A stretch of DNA of 64,000 nt from Verpa conica. Lineage: Eukaryota; Ascomycota; Pezizomycetes; Pezizales; Morchellaceae. The number at the start of each line of letters is the position of its first letter. The first letter of the stretch is position 1. This document shows, piece after piece, positions 47,632 through 59,816 of the stretch. The notes below the pieces were generated by a model that was not told where the DNA came from, did no database searches, and worked only from the letters and a program-made list of their open reading frames with translations. The stretch is taken from contig JAUFSD010000024.1 in assembly GCA_033030425.1 (NCBI GenBank), positions 372,001-436,000 on the forward strand. Direction: 5' to 3'. A program made the position numbers and the translations under genes.

Positions 47632-50600
47632 AGGTAGGTAGATTTAGGTGAAGTATTTGGGTAGAAATTTTGATCTTGTCGAGGATAGGTGAATTTGGAA
47701 GGTTGGAATTCATTGGCGGGTGTGCTTAAATGAGAAAAGGGCGCATATAAGGTATTTTTACCCTCTTTGTTAATTTCTCTGAGGTCCTCCTTCTTACAAT
47801 CTCTTGATCTGTGATAGTATTCGGTTGGTAGGTAGCGATAGCGATAAACATAAGATCAAGGAAAGGTTTAGAGTGAACTTGAAGGCTTAAATTTCAGGTG
47901 TGGCTGGAGAACAGTCGAGTGACCTTTCATGATCTTGTCCGTTTTGTAGTCATATATTATCACTCGGTAGCGTGTAGGAAACTAGGTGGTTCATTTTGGT
48001 ATCCGAAGCTTATTCATTTGTTAGTATAATATTTAATAAAAAATAATAACACCCATAATCTTCTCGAACCTATAGAAAATATCCTTCAATTGGCTAGGGG
48101 CTTATAATATCGCTTCTAGTTGTGCGATTAAACTTAGAGTTAATCTCGCTAAAGGCTGGTAGAAAGCAAAAAGGAAACTCGAGGGAAATTTTTAAAGTCT
48201 GCTGATAGTGAGAAATATTTACCAAATATCTAGGAGAAATTATTTAGATTCTTTTTAACATTATCCTCGACCCCCTAGATAGAGAGCTTGCCACGTCTAC
48301 GGAGGCCTATAGCGGACAATCCACCATGCAACGAGAAATGTGAAAAATATCTATAGGAACCTACATACCTACAGAACTAATTATTCTATAGGGATTGCTC
48401 ACTTTTAAATCAGGACCCCATAGAAAACCTATATTCCTGTAAAAAAAACTAGGTAAGCTTAAAGAGGTACTTAAATATACTACATGTAGATATTGACCCC
48501 TCATGATCAGTGATGTACAAGAAACACTATATATAGGACTACATAGAAACTGAGAGAGGCTTATAGATTTATATGATATTTTTCTATTTTTCTATTTTTA
48601 TTTTAAATTTTCGCTTTTTTTTGTACATATGTAATACTGTGTAGCATCCCAATTAAGCCTAGCTGGGCCTTATGTACTCACCTCTACATGTACATGTAGT
48701 TACTTCCCAGCAAAGAGGCTATAGCTATCTGAGTAAACCTATCTCTTACTTTACCACTCCACTAAGTTTGCTAATTTCATATTTTCAATTTTCAATTTTC
48801 GCATTTTTTGTTGTGTGGCGGATTGTCCGTTATAGGCCTCCGTAGGCCTCCGTGCACGTCCTAATCTAACCACACCAAGGGGCGACTTTACACGTGATTA
48901 TCGACCAAGAAAAGAAATCATGAATTGTAGGATCTCAATACACCTATGTTCTTTGAAACATAGGCTGGTGAGTAGAAGAACATAAGAGAAGCTGTGACAT
49001 GTAGGAATTACTGGGAGATCTTAGCTAATTAGAGAATGGAGTAGTAAACTACATACCCGGGGGTGGGACTGACCTCTTAAAGCATATTTTGCCCGTAGAA
49101 AATCCTAGGACTAATCCTATACACGATTATCGACTAGCTAGAGAACGCTTCGGCCTTGTGAATCTAGGTATTTAGTTATGATGATCTTAAATTAGTTTGG
49201 TGGCAAGAGCATAGCTATCGATATTCCTAGTCCCTGCACTAGCTCCTAACTTAAACTCGTTTTTGAGGTTCCATATATATATCGGTCTTTAGTTACCGAA
49301 AGTTTGACGGGCGGAGAGATTTGTAAAGAGTTAGCTGCTGAATGTTTGCATATATTAATCGACAGAGATTTTCTTAACATAGGATATTTACGGGCTACTC
49401 ACCTGGTTCTTTATTGTAAGTCAGTTCGGTAAGCCTAGAGGAGCAGTAATCCAATATCGCACCCCGACAGCACCAATACCGTATCTTAGCGGTTTAAAGG
49501 GATGGTCTCCTTTATAGATTATTTGATATAATGGGACTGTCTATAGATGGGGCAATAAAATGACACTGCCAACTTAACTAAAATCTGTAATTTTAGTACT
49601 ACTAGATTGGCGGGTGTATTCTGTGACTTATGACCCCCTCCCCCCCGAAAAAAGAGAAAAAATAAAAAAAGGGAGAAGAAAAACCGAGTTGCTCACACAA
49701 GAAGCTATAAATAATTGATCCCTTTGAAGCCCCCAGAGTCCTCATCTTCTGATCCTTTCACTGTGTAGATTTATTTACCTCAAACATCTACGAAAGTAGT
49801 AGCGGCGACTATACACACAGTAATATGTTAAAATACCGATCGGATAGCGATGGTTCTTTGATACATATACTCAGGATTACCTCATGTGATATGAGCGGTT
49901 TCTGAATTTACCCTTAATGAGATAGGGACATTTAATTCCCTACTATTTACGTTGACGCGCACATATCCATATAAATTTGAAAGGTACATATGGGTTACAT
50001 ACGCCTAGCTAAGTGGTTCGTCTCCGTGGAAAAATAGGCTGAAAGAAGCTTATAGTATGGGGGAAAGGATATTCATGTGGGAAGTCAAAAAGCACTCCAT
50101 AATTAAAGAGAACCATACAAGGGCTACCTTTGTATAAAGATAAATTAGGGTAGACCACAAATCTAGACTATAGTGGGTTAGGTTGCCTTAGGGTGGATAA
50201 ATCGAGTGATATCATATGTCTTTGAACTATATTACCTCGAAGCGAAGCCTTCTAATAAATCCAATGAATGAAACAGGTAAGGGTACTGTATTGGCGCATA
50301 TATAGCTCACGACCACTGTCTTGAGAACGTACGCCTGGAACAAAAAACCCAGGTAGTGTAACATGAAAATTTTCGCTCAGAAACACACTTTTGTGCAAAT
50401 GTGAGCCGTTATCTGATAGAAAGACCATTTAGAGGATACTATAGTAATGTGTAGTTTTCTTAAAGAACACGAGGATGCTTTTTCTACGTTTAGTTTTGAA
50501 TTAGACTGTGATTTCAAGTTCCAACAAGGGACTTTGGACGAGTGACAGGATTTGTTTCAACGCCATTTCTCGTAATCAAAAGAGGCCTAATATGGTGTTA

Positions 50601-52349
50601 AGTGCAGGAGGCGTTTTCAGACCAACATAAAATATGACACAAACACCACAAACACCACACGGCTATGGCTAGACAACATCTATGCTCAGGCTCAGGCTCA
50701 GGTCTAATGTTGGTTTCAAGGCAGGCACTGCCTCTCGCTGCATGTGGTTCACGCCTTGTAGAACAATACTTGTGATCTCAAATCCTAGTGGCCAAAGTAG
50801 TAGTGAAAGCTGTGAAAAATCCGATTTTACACCTCATTCCCGATCTCTTCAACTAAATATATCTATGTTAAGATATCACAATAGAGTGTGGAAATTAAAA
50901 TAGGAAACCAGACATGTACACCTTAGAGGTAACAGAAATTTAAATTCACAGAGCTAGCTCTAGATTATAGGGGCACTATCAGGCTCAAGCTTCTTTAATC
51001 GGCTGCGCGCGAAATCTTAGATATCTCGAATTTAGGTATAAAGGCTTGATCCTCTGATGACCAGCCCTGGGCAGTTATCTCCGTCGTTAGTGTCGTCCTA
51101 TTCTCTTTATTTTCTTCCTAATCTACTCTTTAGCCGAATTCATTCTGCTAACCCTTATGTTTATTACTGGGGACTAGGCCAGCGTTGGGTTATGTGGAAT
51201 CTTACAATTCCATACTTGGTCAGAGGGCTCCGTATGCACTTTCGTTTTATTTGGTCATGTTTTTTTGGTCATGAGGGGATACATTTATTTCTATAAGGTT
51301 ACTTTGTCAAGTATTTGTTTCTAGGGTGGCCTGTACTCCCACAAATTGAGATCCCAATTTGCCCTCTCTTTCCTAGAACTGGTGCCTAGCTAGCCTATCA
51401 TTGACAAATTTTCCCGGGCCGGTTCATAGGCATCGGAATATAGACATATTCCCGGCTCAGATACCCCCGATTAGTTTCCGATATCTATATATTTACCTCA
51501 GACATCTATAATTTATAGTTTTGGCAGCAAAACTTTGCTACCCTCAACCACCGTTGGTCAATTATCAAAAGTTGGCTTACCAGATACAACACACTCCCAC
51601 TACAGAGTAATTAAGGTTGGAATACAAAGATACACGATCCCAGTTTTCCCAGGTCTTCTACATGGTTATTCGCACTAGATTTGTATAAATTCTGGGTCTC
51701 AAGCGACCTCCTATGGAAAAAATATGCTATAGCTAAAATCTCAAGGCGGCGATTCCTCATGCCTGAGCTATCTATTGAAACGGTCTGAGAGCCTATAAAC
51801 CATATTTTTATTGGGGGAAAAATCTTTCCTACCGGTATATAGTATGAATTTCGATATAAATGTTATCACAATCACAATTTATCCTATCACTAAAAACGCA
51901 AGCTACTCCCCCCCCTGTCGACATAGCTAAAGTATACACCAGTTATCTTAGTACACGTTTAATATGTGAGTTTCTTTTTCCTTCGTTTCTCTTTTCTTTT
52001 CTAGCCCCAAAGCACTCAGGCTGGAGGTCTAGAATGCCATCCATAAATTACCAGTCAAATACTTTAGAATATTCGTAGGATCGAGGCTACTTGTTTGTGA
52101 TAGTCGGTCCTATGTTTTTGTTCCGATCTAGAGGCCTAGTATGGCTAATTTAGTGTGAGGAGACGCAGCACCTTTTCTAGGGAATATTCTGGGTCATGAG
52201 GCTCTCTAAGCCTCAATAAAGTACGATATATAGAAAACCCTCTTTGAGGGCCCCAGAATTTTAAAACAATCTCAAGCACACATTCATCATATATTATTAA
52301 AGTTGCCACTGACACTAAGAAGACGTAGTTGTAGATCGATTCTTAGGAG
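47632..52349. other. Gene-poor AT-rich block (4.7 kb) with a TIR element
   Basis: No reading frame with protein character. Contains a terminal-inverted-repeat element (48292-48858), several TACATGTA palindromes and long AT-rich stretches with many stop codons in every frame. Compositional decay of this kind is common in repeat islands of ascomycetes, where RIP mutates C to T; I have not measured a RIP index. Confidence 0.55.
48292..48858. mobile_element. Non-autonomous TIR element (MITE-like), about 570 bp
   Basis: Left end (about 48292-48346: ACGTCTACGGAGGCCTATA, then GCGGACAATCCACCA) is mirrored by the right end (about 48802-48858: TGGCGGATTGTCCGTTATAGG, then CCTCCGTGCACGT). About 48 bp of each end match at roughly 80 percent, running inward to AAATG(T/C)GAAAA. 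The right end carries a 10-bp internal duplication (GGCCTCCGTA). The inside is AT-rich and non-coding, so this would be a deletion derivative or MITE. No clear target duplication was found. Confidence 0.55.
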
Positions 52350-53159
52350 ATGAACTTTCCTTCACGGTGTCTCATGGGGTCAAGTTCAAATCAGTGCCGA
52401 GCTGAGGATAGTGTCTATCATCTATCACCCGATCCACACTCTCTCTACCTACAAAACTCTTTCATGTCAGCAGCACAAGAAGAGGGATACATAGACTTTT
52501 TCCAGAGTATCACTTCGCCGATGTCTTCCTACGAAGCCCAAAATATTCATCCTGTCAACTGCTGCGGGAGCCCAGCCCACAACGCCCCTATTACGGTTTA
52601 TAACGGACCCATGGTAGAATCAATCCCACATACCTCTTATCAAGAGAACCAAAGCATTGTGTATACAACTATAAGAGGTGGTCAAATGTTTCCCCAAAGT
52701 TTCAAATATAAGTGTGGGGATAACTGTATTGGAAACTTCCTGTGCATATACCCAATACCCCTCTAGATTATCGTTTCCTACGTCGAATCGAGCTAACGAG
52801 CCCTGTTTCGTAGTGGTGCCCACCAATGCCATCGCAAGTCTAGAAGACTCACAATTACCTGCCTCGGTGGCTACCCTTGCAAGTCCACATTCAGGACAAG
52901 GTGCGAATTTAATCGCCACTTTACTTCGGTACATCTCCAAGCAGGCAAGAGATTCGAATGTCCAAACCTAGGGTGTACACGTGTTGGGAGAAATGGGTTT
53001 AAGCGAAGCGATAATCTTATCCAGCATAGAAGAGGGGTCCATGGTGAGAATATTCCCAAGGCTCAGGTTAGATTTCTAGGCAGCGGAATTACCCCCATGG
53101 CCACAAACCTACAAATGCAAACGCATGGTTTTTCGCTCGCACGAGTCCAGCTAGCTTAG
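52350..53159 (+). CDS. C2H2 zinc-finger protein, 2 exons, 235 aa
   Basis: A probable DNA-binding regulator that only becomes visible after splicing. Exon 1 (52350-52711) encodes a polar, Ser/Tyr/His-rich N-terminus. A 102-base GT-AG intron (gtgtgg ... tttcgtag) leads to exon 2 (52814-53159). Exon 2 holds two adjacent fingers: C137-x5-C143-x12-H156-x4-H161 and C170-x4-C175-x16-H192-x4-H197. The second has the extended fungal form with CPNLGC and NGFKRSDNLIQHRRGVHGE. This paired arrangement (ordinary finger, then longer finger with the FxRxDNLxxH core) is common in Pezizomycotina C2H2 proteins. Phases close (362 + 346 bases). The protein is short and ends 38 residues after the last finger. It sits alone in repeat-rich DNA; expression is unproven. 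Confidence 0.68.
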
Positions 53160-54011
53160 GATGATTTGTATTCTCCTTCAATAAGTGAGTTTAAGAGGAC
53201 CGTTTGATACGGCGTTGACTTGATAAATTATTTCACTTTTTAGTGTTTTCTTTCTTTCATTCCAATATATTTTTTGTGACTTATGAAAGGTGGCTATTGC
53301 GTCTTAAAAGAATTTATGAAACAGGTCGAGGTGTCATTTTGCTACTTTTATTTGATTTATTATGACTTACCCCCTTTTTTTTGTGCACCCTGCTTTCCGT
53401 TGTACTTTTTTTTCCCGGTATTATTATCCCATTCTCATTATCTTTTCCCCTTTCGGTGTGTTGGAGTGATGTACGAGAAATCCTAGGAGGGAGGGATCTA
53501 CTTTAGAGGGATAAGCAGCCCAAGCCTATATCCACGTACAAATGAAGAACATGGGAGAGAATTTATTTAGCAAAATAAATAACAAAGCTTATATAATTAT
53601 GAAACTACCCCATGAAGCCAACAACGCCCTAACCACTTGAAACTCCCCTATTTTCTGTCTAGGGAATTGAACCACAACAGATATCATTAATATAATTCAA
53701 TAAACAATTAAGTGATCTTCATTGGTAATCAAGAAAGAGGCGAGGTCTTTAGAGTAGGGCCTATAGATAGAGAAGCTCAATTTGTAAAGATCAGAGCTTG
53801 GTTATGACTTTAGTTAAACCCATAATATAAGGTGCACGTGTGGTGAGGAAAGGGGAAGGACAGAGGATGAGTGGGTATGGGGAGGCTTATGGGAAGATGT
53901 GGAAGAGAGCGAAGCATGAAAAGAGATAAAAGGGAAAGGAAAGTCGAGTTACGATCTGTTTTTGTTTATTGGTATCTTTATTTGTTTTTCTTTTCCTTTT
54001 GCTTTTGGATT

Positions 54012-54062
54012 GGAATCACATAGCCCAAGTGCTCCATGTATTTAATAATTAATTCATTCGGT
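54012..54062 (-). repeat. Dispersed repeat copy F (minus strand, extended)
   Basis: Read on the minus strand: GAATGAATTAATTATTAAAT, then ACATGGAGCACTTGGGCTATG. It matches the plus-strand copy at 36707-36757 over about 45 bp with a few differences. Confidence 0.65.
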
Positions 54063-54993
54063 CGTTCACGCACGTGTGGTGATAGCGAAAGGCGCCCCCG
54101 CATGGCCCTATAAGCTAGCCCGAGAGGTGAAAAAGTATCGGGTACAATATGTTGAATTTTCTTCATGAGAACACGCTTGATATGAACATGCGGTAGTTTA
54201 TGAAAAAGGCTGATTACGCTGTAAGGTGTGTAAATTTCTGGTCTAGGGATTTTAAGCACATGGTGGATAATCTCTTCATATCTAAATTTTTCTTTTTAGG
54301 TAGAATAGTATATATACACACGACTCTGTCTACAAGAATATTATTTATAAGAACATTCTTAGCACTAGGCAGCCCCTCAAAATGCTCCACTAGACTATAT
54401 CTGGAATAATTTCTTCCAGATCCGGCTAAAACACCTATTCTTATAGGAATATTAATATTCTCGCTATATTATTTGTAACTCTCACTTTCAACCGTATTCT
54501 TATAGACAGAGCTGTCTGTAGTACCATAAAGTATGGAAGCATAAAATAAACAAATTAAAGGATTAAAGGATGTCTTACAATGATCATGACCGATCACTCG
54601 GACATAGAAGTGGGCTCAGGGTATTTAGAAATTTGTATCCCCGATTGAACAATGTATATATGTGTAGGTTAGGTTTGGTCAATTCCTCTACCCAAAGATA
54701 TATAATTTATGCCTTTAATATGCCCACTTTAGGTACTTTAAGTGCTTTATGTTTGCGACCATTTAATATGCTTTTGAAAAGATCCTCCTATATATATGTA
54801 GTAACTTCTTAAAAGATTATGGAGTCATCTCCATACTGTATTTTTCTTCTGGGATTATTTTTCTGGCTGTAAAGAAAATCATCTTTGGTTGTATAGAAAC
54901 GTGTACTTATACCACAGCTACACATACTACTTTACCAAAACAAACCAAAAATATAGTGTTCGTCTTGTGACAATTCCTAAAATCATGGATCCG

Positions 54994-55275
54994 TCCTGAA
55001 CGGGGCGGTTCCTCGTTGGGGGGTCCTATTTCTACGCCACTATGCATATACTGCCATTCATACGCCTCCCATACGCCTCTTACAGTGATTTAAAACTCAA
55101 TTGCAGTCCTCAGAGGCTCTGTATATCGATTTCGCTTCAATTGGGGCCCAGATATGCATGGTCCTCTCTCTCTGCCGTTGCCTAAAATCCGGAACTGCCT
55201 CGCCCCGTGAGGTGGCTTAAGGTAGTTTCTTGGCGCGGTTCCTCGGTTCGTTTGGGGGACCGAGCCCCCATGACA
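54994..55275. repeat. Degenerate GC-rich direct repeat pair with a hairpin
   Basis: GGCGGTTCCTCGTTGGGGGGTCC (read across 55004-55026) is echoed by GCGCGGTTCCTCGGTTCG followed by TTTGGGGGACC (about 55233-55261). The second copy can fold: CTCGGT pairs with ACCGAG and GGGG with CCCC. A compositional island in AT-rich DNA, perhaps a mobile-element remnant. Confidence 0.4.
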
Positions 55276-55693
55276 AACACTACAAAAACGTTACCATACT
55301 ATGATATGGTAGAGGGCCTTTGAGCCTTTGTTATAAACTACAGTATAAAAAAACGGGGTGAATTTACTGCCATAGCACTACAGAATTTAGTCGCAAATAC
55401 CGAATTAAATCAGTAATTCAAGTATATTACTATACCAATACCGTATTTCACCCATATTGCTAGCGTATTGGCGGGAGCACTGTAATGATCCCACCCCTCT
55501 TTTTGGTACTGTAACCACATAATTGTATCTTGAAAAGCCGGGTTGTGATGCCCGAAGTATTCTGGGGTACCAGGACTTTCATACACGGCTGTATATAACT
55601 AGGAATAGAAAGTACTAAGAGACTATCTCGAGAAATACTATTCCATAGCTAAAAAATATATAAAGAAGCCTCTAAAGAGTGTAGCCTAAATAC

Positions 55694-58252
55694 CTAACTC
55701 GGTGGCCTCCCTGGTCCCCACCCACCCTTCCCACCTTCCATAAATTCAATTCCAATACACCTTGGATTCAAGAGCAACTCATCATCTGCTCCCTGATTCC
55801 ATGGTGTCCCTAAAATCGGCCATAAGGGTATCGCACACACCTCATCCCATCCACATGCATCATTACACCGATGCCATCCTGCCCAATCAACCCATCCTAC
55901 CAGTGCTTCCACTTTTTCACTCCACTCCTTCGCAGCCTTCTCATTTATAGGGGTCGTAAAGTTCTCGTAAACGCTAAAGATAACCTTACATACATTCTCC
56001 ATGACACCTTCTACGGCACTGACTAGCATTCTCTCCGAGCTACCTATGCGTCTAAAATCAATACGGCCTGTGTAGTCCTTCACACACCTCTTCTGCGCTG
56101 CTTCTATACTTTGATCACTCATTTGGAAGAAAGGCATGACCATTGAATGACTTAACCCACGAATCCGCTTTGTCACTTTTACAAGCTCTGTACCGCCATT
56201 CCTATACCTGAAATGGTGTTCTGCCTTAGATAGTAGACCTCGCAACTCAATGACCCGCGCAAAATAACGCCTTGTGATTCCATCTGCAGCCTCGCGCCAG
56301 TCAATTCCAGAGCAGTAGGAGTTCTCCTCTTGGTAGCTGAGAAGGTTACGTTCAACCTCGTTCTTAACTAGGCGCGCCTGCTCAGGTGTGATGGTCTTCA
56401 GCCGGTGTAGCCGCTTTGCGTTAGGGGTGCCAGCGGGTGTGCGCCCAGGGATAGAAACATTATAGTAGGACGTCATACGACAGTAATCGAGTATGACACG
56501 GTTTTCGGGAGCAAGATTATAGTGCCATGTTGCACTGCGGACCCATTCCCAGCGAGATTCAATAGAGAAGGGAGAGCGGGGGCCGTGGGGAAAGTGGGGA
56601 TAGCTTCCATTTGGTGGCTCTCCGTATGGTGGTAGGTGATCCCCATCTTTTGGAGGGCAGCCATGTTTCGGTGGACGTGGGCAATGTTTGGGGGGTGAGG
56701 GGTGTCCCTTATGAGGTGGTTTTTTCCCTTTATAAGGTGGATGCCCCCCATGACCGTGTTTTGGTGGGTGGCCTGAGTGACCATGATGGCAGCCCCGATG
56801 CCAATGATGTGAGAACAACCGCCGCAAGAACTCCACAACCGCGGACCCCCAATGTTTTCGATGAGGTGGGTGATGTGGGTGATGGCAACCAGGGGGCGGC
56901 TGATGTGGGTGATCTCCCATTGGTGGCCTATGGTCATCTTTAGGTGGTGAGCAGTGCTCCCCTGGCGGTGGGCGACCACATCTAGAAGGATTGTGGCCAT
57001 GGTGGCAGTCTGGGGGAGGGTGATCCCCATTCGACGGTCTGTCTCCATCTGTCGGTGGTGGGTGCTCTCCCTTTAGAGGCCTATAATGACAACAAGGCTT
57101 TTTTCCATCCTTGGTTGGCGTATGATCTCCTTCTTGCGGACAATGATGGCAATCTAGATGTGAATTTTCTTTATTCGATGGTCTATGTCTGTCTCTTAGC
57201 AGAGAATGATCTCCCTTCAGAGGATTCCGACAGCCCCTTTCATGCTCAGGCGGGGAACTATTATAATAGTGATCTCCTTCATGTCTGGGAGATGGGCAGT
57301 GATGTTGATTATCTTCCCCCAGTGAGTGATGCCCTTTTAGTGGTGGGCAATTATCATAGTGATCTTCGAGGTAGGATTGATCAAGTACCTCACTTTCTTC
57401 GAATTCGAAAATGGAAGTTGTGTCTTCTAGAGCTGGAATGGTGACATTGAGCCTTGATACCAGCTCTATCGCGGAAGAGTTGAAGTCGCACCAGAGCAAT
57501 TCACTTCAGAGGAACAAACATAAGCTTGGAACCATAGAACAAGTCAGGATATGACGAGATTGTTCGGAAACTTACAACCCAGAATTCATCCTAACAAACC
57601 CCTCCACCACACCCTCCCCAAGCCCATTTGCCCAGTCGCAGAGCTCTTTCGCTCGTTTGTACTCACCATACAACGGACCCCCAGGACCCCTTGAGCCTGG
57701 GTGAGGTTCTTTATCACCCCCACCTGGTCTATGACCCCAGTCATCATCCACGACCTGCTCATACAAAAATACGTTCTGTGAGTCTAGTGTGCCATTTCTT
57801 CCCAGCGCGGCTGACATGCCATCGAAATAGAGAACATTGAGAGGGCGTGTCGCGGCATAGGTATTCATGATGCAGACCCCGAACGGCGCGATTATACCAT
57901 ATGACATTTCACTTAAATTCCTTTAGTTACAATTACTTAAGCGATTAGGTGGATAGACTTACACATCAAAAGCAAACCACTCGGGGCTTGGAGGCGTCTC
58001 CATGTCTCGCCGAGCGTGATACAACATGGTGTGCGCCGGTACGATGCCGGGGATTATTGTATGCCCTGTTGGCGCAAATACATTCTGCCATTGTCGCAAT
58101 AGTCCCTGGAGAGAGGTAAAGACGAAGGGTGAAACATCGATTTCAGATTCAGTAGCCCCAGTATTGGCATCCAGTTCTCCCCCAAGTGGAATTTGGTTGT
58201 TGGATGCAGATACTACTGTTGCAAGCAGTGGAAAGATAGCTAGTATCAACAT
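55694..58252 (-). CDS. Secreted protein with His/Pro/Gly-rich insert, 811 aa
   Basis: Three exons, 58252-57963, 57911-57576, 57503-55694, all phases closing. A signal peptide (about 1-17, MLILAIFPLLATVVSA) predicts secretion. The N-terminal half follows an ascomycete family of unknown function: HTMLYHARRDMETPPSPEWFAFD (about 75-97), MSYGIIAPFGV, RPLNVLYFDGMSAAL, LDSQNVFLYE, then LCDWANGLGEGVVEGFVRMNSG and LWCDFN. Between this core and its continuation lies an insert (about residues 256-518) almost entirely of His, Pro, Gly, Lys, Asp and Cys, with repeats such as GDHPPP, HHGH and CHHPHHPPH. The C-terminal half (about 525-811, from RWEWVRSATWHYNLAPENRV) is ordered, with Cys and Trp typical of extracellular proteins. 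Metal binding by the insert is inference. Confidence 0.85.
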
Positions 58253-59816
58253 CCTGAATAAAAGCTCAGTACATCCCTTGTTTCTAGTAGGAGCGAGACT
58301 CCGACTCTTGGATAAGGATAGTTCTTATACAGTTGCTATACTACCCCCAGCAGTTAGTTATGTGAGCTCTTTTACCCTGGCCGATGGGTAGGACAATACT
58401 CCAACCTTTTTTTTTCGGCGCAAAGGACGCGCGTACCTCATTTTATCCTCCCTCCAAGATCCCTGCTAGAAATTTCTTGAATTCACTTATCCGTCTCTTA
58501 TCTGCTGGTGGAACTAGGTGTGATAGAAAGCCATTGGAGAGGAGGACGTAGGCCCTCGTTCAATCGGAGACTATAATTGGAGAGTATTCATATAGTAAGC
58601 ATTATAAATGAAATCCTGAATTAGGTAGTGAGTTTCGTTGAATGGAGAATGGGTGGATGCCGTCCCATGAAGCTTTCCCGAGGAACGTGAGCCGCAGACA
58701 GAGCCGCGTTCCTTGGCATGCTCCATGCTCTTACGACGTCAATAGTCGGAGTAGGTCAAGATCATCATATTTAATAAATTACTCGCTCGAGGCCGCATTT
58801 GATAAGCTCACAAAACTCAAGTTCAACGTGCTTTATCCTAGATTCCCCAGCGCATAAAACCCATTTGTATGCCTATTGCACGTCAGAGAAAAAAAGTAGG
58901 TATGTACCTCCTTATCACCATGGATGAGCACGTACCCACAACTCGAAAAAATAAATTCACCTGGAAACCCAATACTAAGATTAGAAACCGAATAATCCAG
59001 TAGAAACTAGGATATGCATAGCAATTATATCCACCCAACATCATCGACCACCGACTAATCTGGGCCATAAACCCTAGGTTCATGCATGTTAACCCAGGTT
59101 CAAGATAAACCTAGATCTCCCCATTGCGTTACTAGACTAGGAGCTCTTGCTCCCAAGACCATTGGTTGTACAAATATAATATCTCTCGATCTAGAAGCAG
59201 CCATCCATTCATGTAATTAATAAGAGAGAAGAAAAAGAAGAAGCAGCCATCCCATGGCTCCCTTCAAAACCATCCCTGGTAGCTGGGGGATGATATTTAT
59301 GACTACCTATCTAATTGCTACATTTACCACTTATTTATAGCGGTATAATTCCTTGACCGCCCAAGATCCACTTCATTATACCGACATGTAGTATCTAACT
59401 GTAAACATATGGCAAGATGGTTAGGTATTGTTCACGACCAGTAGTATGGAATCTTGGCAGTTTCTTCTATTAGTAAAGCATGCCAAGTTTAAGCTGCTCT
59501 AACCATTTACGGCGCTTGTAACAATTCACTAATACCAAAGATCAGGCTGGATGGTGACTCTCCCCAAAATATCTCAAGGCCTTTAAAGAGGTGCTAGAGA
59601 ATGTTTTGGTAAACCTTGAGCCGCACATTTGGTGTCTAAAAAGTATCGATATCTGCTCTCCAAATTTTAGGGCACAACATAGACTTGCAATTAGTACCTA
59701 CTAGCCCATTTCTGAGTCCCCTTGATTACTCTTGTCTATACCTAAGCCCTCCATTAAAGAAATTTCAAACAGTACCAAGAACATTACTTCCCGAAATCTT
59801 TATAGGGGTGTGGACT
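58253..59816. other. Intergenic region (1.6 kb), no supported gene
   Basis: Promoter of the secreted-protein gene (58253-58500) followed by AT-rich DNA. Open frames on both strands are short and lack protein-like composition or splice partners. Confidence 0.5.

Larger units (their letters stand above)
53160..55693. other. Intergenic region (2.5 kb), AT-rich, repeat-bearing
   Basis: Holds a minus-strand copy of the dispersed repeat (54012-54062) and a pair of GC-richer segments with related sequence (about 54994-55030 and 55225-55275). No supported coding region. A Ser/Pro-lacking T-rich frame at 53283-53486 is not protein-like. Confidence 0.5.

Noticed and set aside
56473..57444. Long open frames in other frames across the His-rich insert
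   Set aside because: They are by-products of the repetitive His/Pro codons; the secreted-protein frame has a signal peptide and conserved flanks.
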